Positions 46,577 through 55,362 of a stretch of 64,000 nucleotides of DNA are shown in pieces (within the stretch, counting starts at the first letter, position 1; each line of letters opens with the position of its first letter). The notes below the pieces were generated by a model. It was not told the origin of the DNA, did not search any database, and was given only the letters and a program-made list of their open reading frames with translations. Made by a program: the position numbers and the translations under genes. The stretch lies in the NCBI RefSeq assembly GCF_900639865.1, contig NZ_CAAAHX010000002.1, positions 330,148-394,147 of the forward strand, in the 5' to 3' direction. Source of the stretch: Legionella gresilensis (lineage in GTDB: Bacteria; Pseudomonadota; Gammaproteobacteria; Legionellales; Legionellaceae).

Positions 46577-47875
46577 TCATGTTTTCTTTAAATAATAAAC
46601 ATGTAAAGAATGACACACCAAACCTAGTAGAATTAAACTAAGGCCTGAGAGCCAAACCGCTAAAGGAACCCAAAAAGCTAAAAATAAACATGCAATTAAA
46701 CCCATGATTGCTATAGCTTGAGGATACCTCTGCTCTTCTTTAGGCAGATATAATGCTGCTAAGTTAGTAATAAAATAATAGATCAATACAGTAAAGGCAC
46801 TGAATGACCATGTTAAATCAACACTTTCTAATAGACTGAAGCCAGCTATCAAGATACCAACACTGGTTATAGCAACCGTCGGTGTATGGTTTTTTCTAGA
46901 AACAAAGGCAAAGATTCTTGGTAAATCACCACGGCGACCCATTGCTAATACTACTCTAGATAAACCTAAAACTAAGTTAAGCAAAGCACTCAGCATGGCA
47001 GTACAAGCACCTAATGCGATTATTGTAGTTAATCCTGGGATTTTCATGGCTCTGGCTGCCGTCTCAAGTGGCGTTGCTTGATATTTGGTTGTTAGCCCTA
47101 ATTGACTGGTTCCGACAGAGCCAATAGCAACTAAAGCTACTAAAATATAAAGTGAGGCACTGATAATTAAAGTTAAAATAATTGCTTTAGGGATAGTGTA
47201 TTTAGGCTCTATTACTTCCTCGCCTAAGGTTGCAATACGTCCATAACCTGTATAGGCAACAAACATTAACGCAGTTGCATAGAAAAAATTGCCTAAGCCA
47301 CCTGTGATTTGAGGAAAAAAGGGCATAAAGTGACGTCCCATATTTTGGAACAAATTAGGCAAGCCAGCTAGAATAAAGATTAGCAATGAAGTAAGGGTAA
47401 TAGAGACAATAAGTAAGTTGGTTCTGTTAGAGCGCTTTATGCTACTTAATGCAATTAAAGTCAAAGCAATGACTACGAAACTAGCTAAAAAATTATTTGG
47501 TCCTTTTTGTAAGTTTATTAGGTGAAAAAAGTAGCCAGTAAATCCTAAAGCAGCAGTTGCTGCTGAAGCAATTTTTGCACATAAAAACATCCAACCCGCA
47601 GTAAATCCTAAAAAAGGATGAAGATATCGATAACCATATTCATAAGTACCACCACTAACAGGATGATTGGCAGCAAGCTGTGCGCTTGATAATGCATTAC
47701 ATGTAGCAACCAGCGCAGCAATCATAATCGCTAAAATAACAGAAGGACCAGTAACACCGGTAGCTATACCAATACTTACAAAGACACCTGTGCCTAAGAT
47801 AGAGCCTAATCCCATCATGATGGCGCTTGGCAGTTCAAGAACCCGCTCTAATTCTAGATGTTTCTTATTATTCAT
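46577..47875 (-). CDS. APC-family amino acid permease
   Basis: A 432-residue integral membrane protein with about twelve helices. The first helix carries the broken-helix substrate motif MMGLGSILGTGVFVSIG of APC transporters. GGTYEYGYRYLHPFLGFTAGW, FVAYTGYGRIATLGEEV and the helices that follow are typical. It probably imports or exchanges an amino acid; no substrate can be stated. The 505-base gap downstream (46072-46576) and the 315-base gap upstream hold no gene. A 14-base perfect palindrome lies 116 bases upstream of the start. Confidence 0.85.
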   Translation of the reverse strand: MNNKKHLELERVLELPSAIMMGLGSILGTGVFVSIGIATGVTGPSVILAIMIAALVATCNALSSAQLAANHPVSGGTYEYGYRYLHPFLGFTAGWMFLCAKIASAATAALGFTGYFFHLINLQKGPNNFLASFVVIALTLIALSSIKRSNRTNLLIVSITLTSLLIFILAGLPNLFQNMGRHFMPFFPQITGGLGNFFYATALMFVAYTGYGRIATLGEEVIEPKYTIPKAIILTLIISASLYILVALVAIGSVGTSQLGLTTKYQATPLETAARAMKIPGLTTIIALGACTAMLSALLNLVLGLSRVVLAMGRRGDLPRIFAFVSRKNHTPTVAITSVGILIAGFSLLESVDLTWSFSAFTVLIYYFITNLAALYLPKEEQRYPQAIAIMGLIACLFLAFWVPLAVWLSGLSLILLGLVCHSLHVYYLKKT

Positions 47876-47990
47876 AAGTTATTCTTGTTTTCTATTCCTT
47901 TAAATCAATATTATTACATAATTTGCATAAGTTATTTTTGTTGAGCAGAATAGGTTCTTCATTATGGTTATCTAAAAGAAAGCCAATAAG

Positions 47991-48004
47991 TCTAAACGTT
48001 TAGA
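47991..48004. promoter_or_regulatory. 14-bp perfect palindrome, possible operator
   Basis: TCTAAACGTTTAGA is a perfect palindrome in the 315-base region between the divergent APC permease and hipB-like genes. Its size and symmetry suit a dimeric repressor site. No regulator is identified. Confidence 0.35.
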
Positions 48005-48114
48005 GGTTTAATAAAGATCAAGGCATGTTTAAATATGGCGCTAAATCTCCTCGTATTTTATCGAATCTCCAATTCCCCTGGAACGTAGTCTTCTTGTCTT
48101 AAATTGAACCTTTT

Positions 48115-48140
48115 AATAATCCTACTATATTGGGATTATT
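48115..48140. promoter_or_regulatory. HipB-type operator upstream of the hipB remnant
   Basis: AATAATCC (48115-48122) and GGATTATT (48133-48140) form an inverted repeat with a ten-base spacer. E. coli HipB binds TATCC-N8-GGATA, so the ATCC...GGAT core with near-equal spacing, 50 bases upstream of a HipB-like gene, is what autoregulation would need. A further GGATTATA half-site lies just before the start codon. Confidence 0.5.
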
Positions 48141-48190
48141 GAAAAATTAAATTAATATTTTTTAAATTAAGTCTACTTTAATAGGATTAT

Positions 48191-48437
48191 ATGGCTAAAA
48201 AAATTAAAAAATTTAAGATGCCTAATTTTCAACAGCCGTTAACGGCGGAGTTGTTAGAAGAAGTTATAAAAGCACGTCGAACACAAAGTGAATTGCGGTT
48301 AGAAGATGCAGCTGCTTTATGTGGCGTGGCTAAAGAAACTTTTATGAAAGTTGAACATGGGCTAATCGAGCTGTCAATTAACAAGTGTATTACAAATTTG
48401 TTCTGGTTTAGAAATAAATATCTACATAAAGCCGTGA
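48191..48437 (+). pseudogene. HipB-like antitoxin gene with one-base insertion
   Basis: The start encodes a basic tail (MAKKIKKFKMPNF) and a complete Xre helix-turn-helix: VIKARRTQSELRLEDAAALCG, then AKETFMKVEHG. After AAG at 48383-48385 there is one extra T (48386). If it is skipped, the frame reads VLQICSGLEINIYIKP to a TGA at 48435-48437, the normal end of HipB-type antitoxins. As it stands, the frame instead runs to a stop at 48445 with an unrelated tail. The DNA-binding domain is intact but its C terminus is scrambled. Confidence 0.65.
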
Positions 48438-48459
48438 GTGGATAATAGCGAGGATGAAA

Positions 48460-48690
48460 ATGATTGGAGATAAGCAGCTTTTAGATGTTTATCTAGGAAA
48501 AATTCAAATAGCTAATATCAAAACCATCGAGGATCAACTATATTGGAGTTATAGTGAAAATTGGCAAAAGACAGGATTCCCTATTTCACCACATATGAAC
48601 TATCCTGGTTTTCAAGCGAGAATAGCCATCCAGTTTGGGGTGATGAGTGATAAATTTTATGTAGATATTGACGTAGGCGATGTCGTATAA
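48460..48690 (+). pseudogene. HipA N-terminal-domain fragment (HipS-like)
   Basis: Starting at ATG 48460 (GAGG at 48450-48453), about 76 residues show the HipA N-terminal pattern: LLDVYLGKIQIANI, QLYWSYSENWQKTGFPISPHM. The usual leucine-rich continuation and the kinase domain are absent; the frame stops at 48690. The same frame then continues past the stop without clear family likeness. In split HipBST systems a short HipS follows HipB and a separate HipT kinase comes next; no HipT is seen here. It is either a HipS relic or a truncated HipA. Confidence 0.5.
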
Positions 48691-48903
48691 CCAGTATCTT
48701 TAGCTTGGCCATCATTTATCTATAAAGAAAAACCATTATTTGAAGATCTTATTTTTCTTAAGGTGTAATGCGCAATAAAAATACATTAAATTTAAAAAAT
48801 AATCAGTAGACTTGCCTATCCTCTAGATCATAATTATGTTATTTAGCTGCATAATTACAAAGTACTTGCTACACTAAATTTTAAAATATTTAAAAATATT
48901 TCT

Positions 48904-49707
48904 ATGACATTACTGCGAAAGATATGTAGCATTATATGTCTTTTACTCATTTCAGCTGTAGTTGTCAGTCAGCTTGTAAAAAACTTTGGGCAAGCTAAGA
49001 AGAATGCCCGAGTACTTTTTGCATTTCATCGGGAAACACTCTACTGCCATTGCCGTTTTGACGCGCGCCTGCAAGTTGATTTAAACAGTTGTAATATGCA
49101 ATCAGCTGCTAAGTTTAAGAGGGCACACCGAGTTGAGTGGGAACATATGATGCCTGCCGAGAATTTTGGTAATCAGTTTGCTTGCTGGCGTGAACTACTT
49201 TGTCAGAAGCAAAATGGTAAACTATATAGAGGTCGCGCTTGCTGCGAGCGTATTGATCCTAAGTTTAGACAAGCCGAAGCTGAGCTTTATAATCTATGGC
49301 CTGCAGTAGGCTTAGTTAATCAAGCTCGCTCAAATTATCGTTATAGTATGTTAGATACTCATACTACTTTTTATGGATGTCCTATTACAATTGATTCGTC
49401 TACTAGGCGCGTAGAGCCAGCGGACTATGCTAAAGGAATTGTAGCAAGAGCAAATTTATTCATGTCTTATAAATATAAGATTCGATTAAGTGAAGCACAA
49501 CGTACATTATTTTTAAGTTGGGATGAACAATTCCCACCTAATGATATAGAAATACAATGGGCTCAAGCAGTTGCAAAAATAGAAGGCTATGAGAATCCTT
49601 ATATTTTCAACAGGGAAGATGATTATTTGAATTTGATTAATGAAGTCCCAACGTTTATTAAATCACATGAGAATTTGTTTAACCTAATACCGGTTCTATT
49701 TAAGTAA
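48904..49707 (+). CDS. endonuclease I family nuclease, exported
   Basis: A 267-residue protein with an N-terminal hydrophobic signal or anchor (IICLLLISAVVV). The endonuclease I core is clear: YCHCRFDA near residue 48, RVEWEHMMPAENFG (about 80, with the catalytic His), NLWPAVGLVNQARSNYRY, and a VEPADYAKGIVARANLFMSYKYKI end. Such enzymes cut double-stranded DNA non-specifically in the periplasm or outside the cell, for nutrient use or DNA breakdown. Four or more Cys residues suggest disulfides. It is a single gene. Confidence 0.85.
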   Translation: MTLLRKICSIICLLLISAVVVSQLVKNFGQAKKNARVLFAFHRETLYCHCRFDARLQVDLNSCNMQSAAKFKRAHRVEWEHMMPAENFGNQFACWRELLCQKQNGKLYRGRACCERIDPKFRQAEAELYNLWPAVGLVNQARSNYRYSMLDTHTTFYGCPITIDSSTRRVEPADYAKGIVARANLFMSYKYKIRLSEAQRTLFLSWDEQFPPNDIEIQWAQAVAKIEGYENPYIFNREDDYLNLINEVPTFIKSHENLFNLIPVLFK

Positions 49708-49815
49708 TATTTTTCCATTCTATTTTAGTGGTACTCTTTGCTGTTACAAATTTGCTACGTAACCAGCTCATCGATAAAAATACTTGAGGTATAATTTGTT
49801 GATATATAAGAAAAA

Positions 49816-49867
49816 TGGCGCGCCCGGAAGGATACGAACCTCCGACCTCCTGGTTCGTAGCCTGAGC
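49816..49867 (-). other. 3' part of a tRNA-Arg gene, probable attachment-site scar
   Basis: Read on the minus strand, the sequence from the anticodon loop to the CCA end of a bacterial tRNA-Arg(ACG) is present: GGCTACGAACC (loop with anticodon ACG), AGGTCGGAGGTTCG (variable and T arm) and TTCCGGGCGCGCCA (acceptor end). The 5' half (acceptor strand and D arm) is missing and replaced by AT-rich sequence. Integrases that use tRNA genes leave exactly such a 3' copy at the far end of the inserted element. The intact gene and any integrase lie outside the window. The surrounding 330-base gap holds nothing else. Confidence 0.6.
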
Positions 49868-50040
49868 AGTCGAATAAAATTCGCTTATAAATCAATGAAT
49901 TGCAATGTAACGATAGGAGTAACTACTGTCAGAAACTGCCTGACTTTAGTGGATTTCAGTAGTGGTTTGTTACAATTTTGCTACACTATAATGACTTGTT
50001 TGTAACACAGCCATCATAAGCTTATTTTTTGATATATTCC

Positions 50041-50235
50041 TTATTTACAACTAGCTGCTTTTAGAAATTGTTTAATAATTTGATTATTAGTATTACCAAC
50101 AATTTCACCATAAATAATACATGAATAGTCATTTGCTTGTACTAACATCCATTTATATAGTCGATCGATATCTTCTCCTGATTTATTTAATAATTCACCG
50201 TTCTCTAAGTGAATGTTAGCAGTATATCTATTCAT
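50041..50235 (-). CDS. small protein of unknown function
   Basis: About 64 residues from ATG 50235: MNRYTANIHLENGELLNKSG, then YKWMLVQANDYSCIIYGEIV, ending in QFLKAASCK. It has no signal or membrane segment, and no family is recognised. A longer start (TTG seven codons upstream) is possible. Coding character is modest, and its place in a scarred region means it could be a remnant. Confidence 0.4.
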   Translation of the reverse strand: MNRYTANIHLENGELLNKSGEDIDRLYKWMLVQANDYSCIIYGEIVGNTNNQIIKQFLKAASCK

Positions 50236-50423
50236 AATTGATAAAATTTCGCCCAATAATATGTAGTTTAGTAGATATAGTTAAGTATATAGCTCTGGTG
50301 TCTAAAAGTTGTCAGGTGCTTTTAATATATTGTTCTTAAAAAGTATTTAAATTGAAATTTATACAATAAATAAAGGCTTTTTCGACTAAACCAATCTTGC
50401 AAATATTAATTGATAAGCTTCGA

Positions 50424-50845
50424 TTATTTTCGAATTATTTGCAAAACTTTCTGTATATCTTTTTCATTTTGTAAGTTATCAAAGTCACCTCTTAAAATTT
50501 TTAGTGAATATTTCTCCGAATCAATCTCCTTCTGAGTTCAAACTTTTAATGCTCTTAATATAGGTAGAGAGGGCACCATCCTTGAAGGGCGTGTAAAGTT
50601 AGAAATGGGATCACTAAACCTGGGAGGATAAGCCAATAGGTATTTACAAATGCAACTAATAAAACACCAATAAAATCCAAGATAGAAGCATTTAACTCTA
50701 GTACTCTTTCGACATTATATTCTTTTTCAATTTTATCAATCCCTTGGCTTAGTTCATCTGAACTTGCAGTAGAGAAAGATTGTAGTGTTAATATCATTTG
50801 ATTATCAATTGCTCGGTTGGCAGAAGATGAAGTGTTTGCTCTCAC
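50424..50845 (-). pseudogene. DUF2892-like membrane protein gene with frameshifts
   Basis: Starting near GTG 50845, the frame reads ANTSSSANRAIDNQMILTLQ, then VERVLELNASILDFIGVLLV, a second helix ILPGLVIPFLTLHALQGWCPL, and a stop. Two frame changes later the same protein continues as IDSEKYSLKILRGDFDNLQN and ends at TAA (50426-50424). The helix pair followed by GWCP and an E-I-D-x-E-K-Y...LRGDF tail matches DUF2892-type proteins. The 5' end overlaps the start of a truncated CBS gene on the other strand, so the two were brought together by a deletion or insertion. Confidence 0.6.
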
Positions 50846-51049
50846 TTTGTTTTTGAAAATGACAGTTTTGTTACAGCGCTGGATACTATGCATAACAAAA
50901 GACTTCGCCGCCTGCCTGTTCTTGATGAAGACAAATTACTGGTGGGGATTATAACGATGGATGATATTTTAGATACTTTGGTAGAAATGCTAACTTACAT
51001 TGCATCTATTATCAAAATACAACAGAAAAAGAAAGAAAAAAGGCGATAA
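50831..51049 (+). pseudogene. 5'-truncated CBS-domain protein
   Basis: An open plus-strand frame reads FENDSFVTALDTMHNKRLRR, then LPVLDEDKLLVGIITMDDIL and a basic tail (IKIQQKKKEKRR) to TAA at 51047-51049. This is the second half of a CBS pair. The frame is cut off by a TGA at 50828-50830, where it meets the head of the DUF2892-like remnant, so the first CBS and start codon are lost. Confidence 0.6.
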
Positions 51050-51185
51050 TAATCTACAAATAACGGATCTATTAATTTTTAAGACCTTAGGGAATATTTA
51101 GTAGTCTATAATAATTAACTGGGTCCAACTTTTAAGTTGATTAATGCTGAAATAAGGGACTTATATTCTATCTAAGGAGAGTAAT

Positions 51186-51680
51186 ATGCGTGGACTTAGC
51201 AAGGGAAATAAAAGTAGTGCTTCTATCACTACTGAGCACCGAATAAATCCTTTTTTAGGTTTACATCAGGCCGTTGATGAAGCAATGAAAGATTTTTACC
51301 ATCTCTTTGAATCGCCGGATTTTGAGCGGCTTGAAAATCGAAACCTTTTTCCTGCCATGGACATTGTAGAAGCTAGTGACCATTACACTATTGAAATTGA
51401 AATGCCTGGGATGGGTGAAGAAGATATTAATGTCTCTATTAATAACAATCAATTGATTATTAAAGGTGAAAAATCAACTTCTAAAAAGCATAAAGATAAA
51501 AATTATTTAAGTCGAGAAATTAAATATGGTAGTTATGAGCGTGTGATTGATTTACCGCTAGCGGCTGATGCGGAAAAAGCGAGCGCTACTTTCAAAAAAG
51601 GTATGCTTTGGATAAAAATTCCTAAAAAAGCTGGCAGTAAAAATAATGCCCGTAAAATTAAAATTGAAAAAGCACAATAA
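51186..51680 (+). CDS. Hsp20/alpha-crystallin small heat-shock protein
   Basis: A 164-residue ATP-independent chaperone. The alpha-crystallin domain spans about residues 50-155: FPAMDIVEASDHYTIEIEMPGMGEEDINVSI (split here for reading), LIIKGEK, SYERVIDLPLAAD, and the closing GMLWIKIPKKAG with the conserved G-x-L-x-I-x-x-P. It binds unfolding proteins during stress. AAGGAGAG precedes the ATG by five bases. It is followed by a hairpin terminator and a convergent CBS gene. Heat control is expected, but no sigma-32 box was confirmed. Confidence 0.9.
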   Translation: MRGLSKGNKSSASITTEHRINPFLGLHQAVDEAMKDFYHLFESPDFERLENRNLFPAMDIVEASDHYTIEIEMPGMGEEDINVSINNNQLIIKGEKSTSKKHKDKNYLSREIKYGSYERVIDLPLAADAEKASATFKKGMLWIKIPKKAGSKNNARKIKIEKAQ

Positions 51681-51688
51681 AGAGTAAG

Positions 51689-51713
51689 GCTACTTTCTTA
51701 AGCAGAAAGTAGC
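51689..51713 (+). terminator. hairpin after the Hsp20 gene
   Basis: GCTACTTTC (51689-51697) and GAAAGTAGC (51705-51713) are perfect complements with a seven-base loop, followed by AT-rich sequence with a T5 run near 51723. The hairpin lies nine bases past the Hsp20 stop, before the convergent CBS gene. Confidence 0.65.
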
Positions 51714-51756
51714 TTATAAATAATTTTTAATTAGATGTTGTTAATAACTAAAATGT

Positions 51757-52173
51757 CTAATGTTTTGAGATAGCTTCTAACGTTTCGCCACTTGTCTCTT
51801 CATCACATTTTAAAGAGATATCGCCTAAAGAAATGACGCCTGTTAACCTTTTATCTTTATTTAAGACTATTAATCGGCGAATTTGCTGGTCCTGCATTAA
51901 CTCACAGGCATCATTGATATCATCATCCTCATAGCAATAGCAAACACCTTTATGCATAATGTCTCTAATTGGTGAATTTAAGTTCTTACCTTGAGCAATA
52001 GCAGAAATCACTATATCTCGATCAGTTATTGTTCCTACAATTTTATCGGCATCTTTATCACCAATAGGTAGAAATCCCGTGTCCAGATCTTGCATTTTTT
52101 TTGCTGCTTCTTCTATTGTTGAATTTGCAAATAAATATTGAGGGTTAGAAGTCATAATATCCTTAACTTGCAT
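51757..52173 (-). CDS. tandem CBS-domain protein
   Basis: A 138-residue protein made of one CBS pair: MQVKDIMTSNPQYLFANSTI and IVGTITDRDIVISAIAQGKN form the first, and VCYCYEDDDINDACELMQDQ with LTGVISLGDISLK the second. CBS pairs bind adenine nucleotides and sense energy state. Stand-alone CBS proteins of this layout are often stress-associated, which fits its position next to Hsp20 and the P1B ATPase. A direct target is unknown. Confidence 0.85.
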   Translation of the reverse strand: MQVKDIMTSNPQYLFANSTIEEAAKKMQDLDTGFLPIGDKDADKIVGTITDRDIVISAIAQGKNLNSPIRDIMHKGVCYCYEDDDINDACELMQDQQIRRLIVLNKDKRLTGVISLGDISLKCDEETSGETLEAISKH

Positions 52174-52344
52174 ATATTCCTCCTTAAATAATATAAAATA
52201 ATAAATTTTTGCTTTATCTTTAGTTTAAGTTTTGATAATAAAAAACTCAATTAGTTTTTTTATTATCAATTTATGATGGAGGGATTTTTTATTTAAGAAT
52301 ATTTTATTTAATCAAATGGTTATTTTACTAAAAATAGGGGAAAA

Positions 52345-54228
52345 CTATATTGTATTTTCGGGTAAATCAATTTTAACCTTGTGCCCAAAAGCTAATCTTA
52401 AGGAGTTAATTATTGCAAGTATGTCGATAACTTCTTGAATAATTGCGCCTGCAACTGGGCTAATAAAGCCTCCTGCTGCAAACCCCATACCAATAATACT
52501 CAAGACCATACCACCAATAGCACTTTGAGCGGCAATGGTCCTAGTATTTAAGCTTAAATGTATTAATTCATCTACTTTACGTAATGAACTTTCCATAATA
52601 ACGGCACCCGCAGCTTCTGCCGTAATATTGCTGTTTTGCCCAAAAGCAATGCCTACAGTAGCGGCTGTTAAAGCCGGTGCATCATTAATGCCATCTCCCA
52701 TAAAGACTGTAGGGGCCTTTGCTATTTCAGAACGCACAATAGCTAATTTGTCTTCAGGGCTTTTCGATGCATAAACTTCATTAAAGTGTAGCAGTTTAGC
52801 CAGATAATTGACTTCTGATTCACGATCTCCTGAGACTAGCATTAATTTTGTAAACTGGTGTGATGGATTTAAGTGATTAATAAATGATTTACTTTCAGCG
52901 CGTGGCGCGTCATGAAAATGTAGGGAGCCTGCATAATGATTATTTAACAAAATAATACACTCTAAACCCGGCGATGTTTCAGGAAGTAAGGATTCATATT
53001 TTGGTTGTGTTTCCAATAGTTTTTTTCGACTTGTAATTTGGATTTTATAGTTATTTACTGTGCCACTTAGTCCTTGGCCGGGTTTCTCAGAGACATTGGA
53101 GGGTTCTAATAATTTTATATTCTGCGCATTTGCTGCATTGATAACAGCACTGGCCAGTGGATGTTTAGAATAGCGTTCTAAGCTTGCAACATATTGTAAT
53201 AATTCTGCATTTGTATAGTTTTTAGTAGTTAAAATTTTTGTTAACGTTGGTTTTCCATAGGTTAATGTCCCTGTCTTATCAAAAATAGCTGTTTTACACG
53301 TTGGTAATTGTTCTAGAACGGTGGGATCTTTAATAATAATCGATTGTTTTGCCGCTCTTGATATAGCACTAATAATGGTAATTGGAATAGCAATGAGTAA
53401 AGGACAGGGTGTTGCTATAACAAGTACAGCTAAGAAGCGCGTAGCGTCATGGGTAAAATACCAGGCAAGGGATGCAAAGAGGAATGCAATAGGCGCAAAA
53501 ATGGCACCAATTCGATCGCCTAAACGACGTATAGATGGTCGCTTTTGTTCTGCTTCTTCTAAGACTTTAACAATAGTAGCATAGCGAGAGTCGGATGTAA
53601 GTTTAATAGCTCCTATGGTTAAAACAGTTTCTCCATTGATAGCGCCCGATAAAACATTAGCGCCAGCCGCTTTTGAGATTTGATATGGTTCCCCGGTAAG
53701 ATACGATTCATCCATCATGCCATGTCCTTCAATAACAACACCATCAACAGGACAAATTTCATGTGGATAGATAATGAGTGTATCGCCAATATTAATTTCA
53801 GCTAATGCAACATCACTAATCTGGTTATTTATTTTTCTATGAGCTATCGAAGGCATACGGTTAGCAAGTGCTAATAAAACGGAAGAGGCTTTACGACGAG
53901 CATACTTTTCTAGGGTTTGACCACTGGCAAGCATAAGTATAATAATAACACCCGCTAAATACTCTTGTAAGATAAAGCTCGTAATAAGAGCAATAGCAGC
54001 CAGCGTGTCAGCACCTAAATTACCTTTCAGTAGTTTGAATAGTATTTGCAGAACTAGAGGTATTCCACCTATTACAAGTGTAAATAATAACGGTAGATTA
54101 GATGTAGAAATATTTAATATTTCTAATAAGAGATAAAACGTAATGGAAATTAAGGATATCAGTGCAATAAGGGGTTGCCATTTAAGCTTTAAAAGATTAA
54201 TAACTGCAGTTATGTGCTCAGTATTCAT
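52345..54228 (-). CDS. P1B-type heavy-metal transporting ATPase
   Basis: A 627-residue P-type ATPase with no N-terminal metal-binding domain. The phosphorylation site is Asp317 in IFDKTGTLTYG, the actuator loop has TGEP (near 178), and the hinge has GDGINDAPAL (near 508). The metal motif of helix 6 is TPCPLLIA (near 270) instead of the usual CPC, as in some short heavy-metal ATPases. It should export a metal ion from the cytosol at the cost of ATP; which metal is unknown. Its start overlaps the end of the upstream dehydrogenase gene by ATGA, so they are co-translated. Confidence 0.88.
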   Translation of the reverse strand: MNTEHITAVINLLKLKWQPLIALISLISITFYLLLEILNISTSNLPLLFTLVIGGIPLVLQILFKLLKGNLGADTLAAIALITSFILQEYLAGVIIILMLASGQTLEKYARRKASSVLLALANRMPSIAHRKINNQISDVALAEINIGDTLIIYPHEICPVDGVVIEGHGMMDESYLTGEPYQISKAAGANVLSGAINGETVLTIGAIKLTSDSRYATIVKVLEEAEQKRPSIRRLGDRIGAIFAPIAFLFASLAWYFTHDATRFLAVLVIATPCPLLIAIPITIISAISRAAKQSIIIKDPTVLEQLPTCKTAIFDKTGTLTYGKPTLTKILTTKNYTNAELLQYVASLERYSKHPLASAVINAANAQNIKLLEPSNVSEKPGQGLSGTVNNYKIQITSRKKLLETQPKYESLLPETSPGLECIILLNNHYAGSLHFHDAPRAESKSFINHLNPSHQFTKLMLVSGDRESEVNYLAKLLHFNEVYASKSPEDKLAIVRSEIAKAPTVFMGDGINDAPALTAATVGIAFGQNSNITAEAAGAVIMESSLRKVDELIHLSLNTRTIAAQSAIGGMVLSIIGMGFAAGGFISPVAGAIIQEVIDILAIINSLRLAFGHKVKIDLPENTI

Positions 54229-55220
54229 GCGTTTATAGTGATAACAGCTGAGCCTGTAAACCGACCATAGCGAAGGTCATCTAAAGCTTGATTAACTTCT
54301 CTAAGAGGATAAGTGTGGATTTCTGTTTTAATGGGAATAGTTGGTGCTAGGGCTAAAAATTCTTCACCGTCTCGTCTGGTTAGATTAGCAATAGAGCATA
54401 GCGTACGTTCACCCCACAATAAATCATAAGAAAAACTGGGTATATCGCTCATGTGAATACCTGCGCACACCACTATGCCGCCTCTAATGGTATTTTTTAG
54501 GGCTAAGGGAACTAATGCCCCAATGGGTGCAAAAATGATTGCTGCTTCTAGTTGATGAGGTGGTAATTTATCGGAATCTCCAGCCCAAGTTGCGCCGAGT
54601 TGATAAGCAAATTTTTGCGCAGCTTTATCGCCTGGCGAGGTAAAGGCATAAACACGCCGCCCTTGTTTGCAGGCAACTTGGGTAAGAATGTGGGCAGCTG
54701 AGCCAAAGCCATATAGTCCTATGTGCTCGGCACTCATTGTCTTTAACAAGGCTCGATAGCCAATAAGGCCTGCACAAAACAAAGGGGCTGCTTGATAATC
54801 TGAATAACCACCAGGTATTGGAAAACAAAAACGATTATTTGCGACACAATACTCGGCAAATCCACCATCTATTTGATAACCCGTAAAACGAGCTTGCTCG
54901 CAGAGGTTTTCTCTATTTGTTAGACAAAACTGGCAAGCGCCACAGCTACTTCCTAACCAGGGAACGCCAATACGTTGCCCTAGTTTAAATGACTTAACTT
55001 CAGTTCCTATTTTTTCAACAACACCGACAATTTGATGGCCGGGTACTAGAGGTAGTTTTGGCTCAAGTAATTCGCCATCTACAACATGTAAATCAGTTCT
55101 ACATATGCCACAGGCATTTATTTTAATGAGTATTTCTTCTGGTTTAGGCTCAGGCTTTGGAATTTCTGTGTAAATTAATTTTTGGCCGATTTTTTCCATT
55201 AACATAGCATGCATGTTCAC
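54225..55220 (-). CDS. zinc-dependent alcohol dehydrogenase (MDR family)
   Basis: A 331-residue medium-chain dehydrogenase. The catalytic zinc ligands lie in CGICRTDLHVVDGE and VPGHQIVGVVEKIG, and the structural zinc loop is CGACQFCLTNRENLC. The cofactor strand reads IGLYGFGSAAHILTQVA. It should oxidise an alcohol or reduce an aldehyde with NAD(P). AAGGAT lies six bases before the GTG at 55220; an ATG six bases further in is the alternative. It is translationally coupled to the P1B ATPase, an arrangement that suggests shared stress control rather than a shared pathway. Confidence 0.85.
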   Translation of the reverse strand: MNMHAMLMEKIGQKLIYTEIPKPEPKPEEILIKINACGICRTDLHVVDGELLEPKLPLVPGHQIVGVVEKIGTEVKSFKLGQRIGVPWLGSSCGACQFCLTNRENLCEQARFTGYQIDGGFAEYCVANNRFCFPIPGGYSDYQAAPLFCAGLIGYRALLKTMSAEHIGLYGFGSAAHILTQVACKQGRRVYAFTSPGDKAAQKFAYQLGATWAGDSDKLPPHQLEAAIIFAPIGALVPLALKNTIRGGIVVCAGIHMSDIPSFSYDLLWGERTLCSIANLTRRDGEEFLALAPTIPIKTEIHTYPLREVNQALDDLRYGRFTGSAVITINA

Positions 55221-55362
55221 TTAGTATCCTTACTTGCTAGTTCGAAACCTTAGTTAGAGTATAACTAATCATTAGGTATGCTCTATATTTAGTATATGTA
55301 GTGTTTAATTAAATATTAAATTTATGAGCAGAAATATTTTTAAATAAGGAAATTGAAATAAC

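Noticed and set aside
47667..47903. 78-codon plus-strand frame
   Set aside because: Antisense to the permease helices; no independent support.
49784..50005. 73-codon plus-strand frame starting KKNGAPGRIRTSDLLVRS
   Set aside because: GAPGRIRTSDLLVRS is the well-known false translation of the reverse strand of a tRNA gene; here it reveals the tRNA-Arg fragment.
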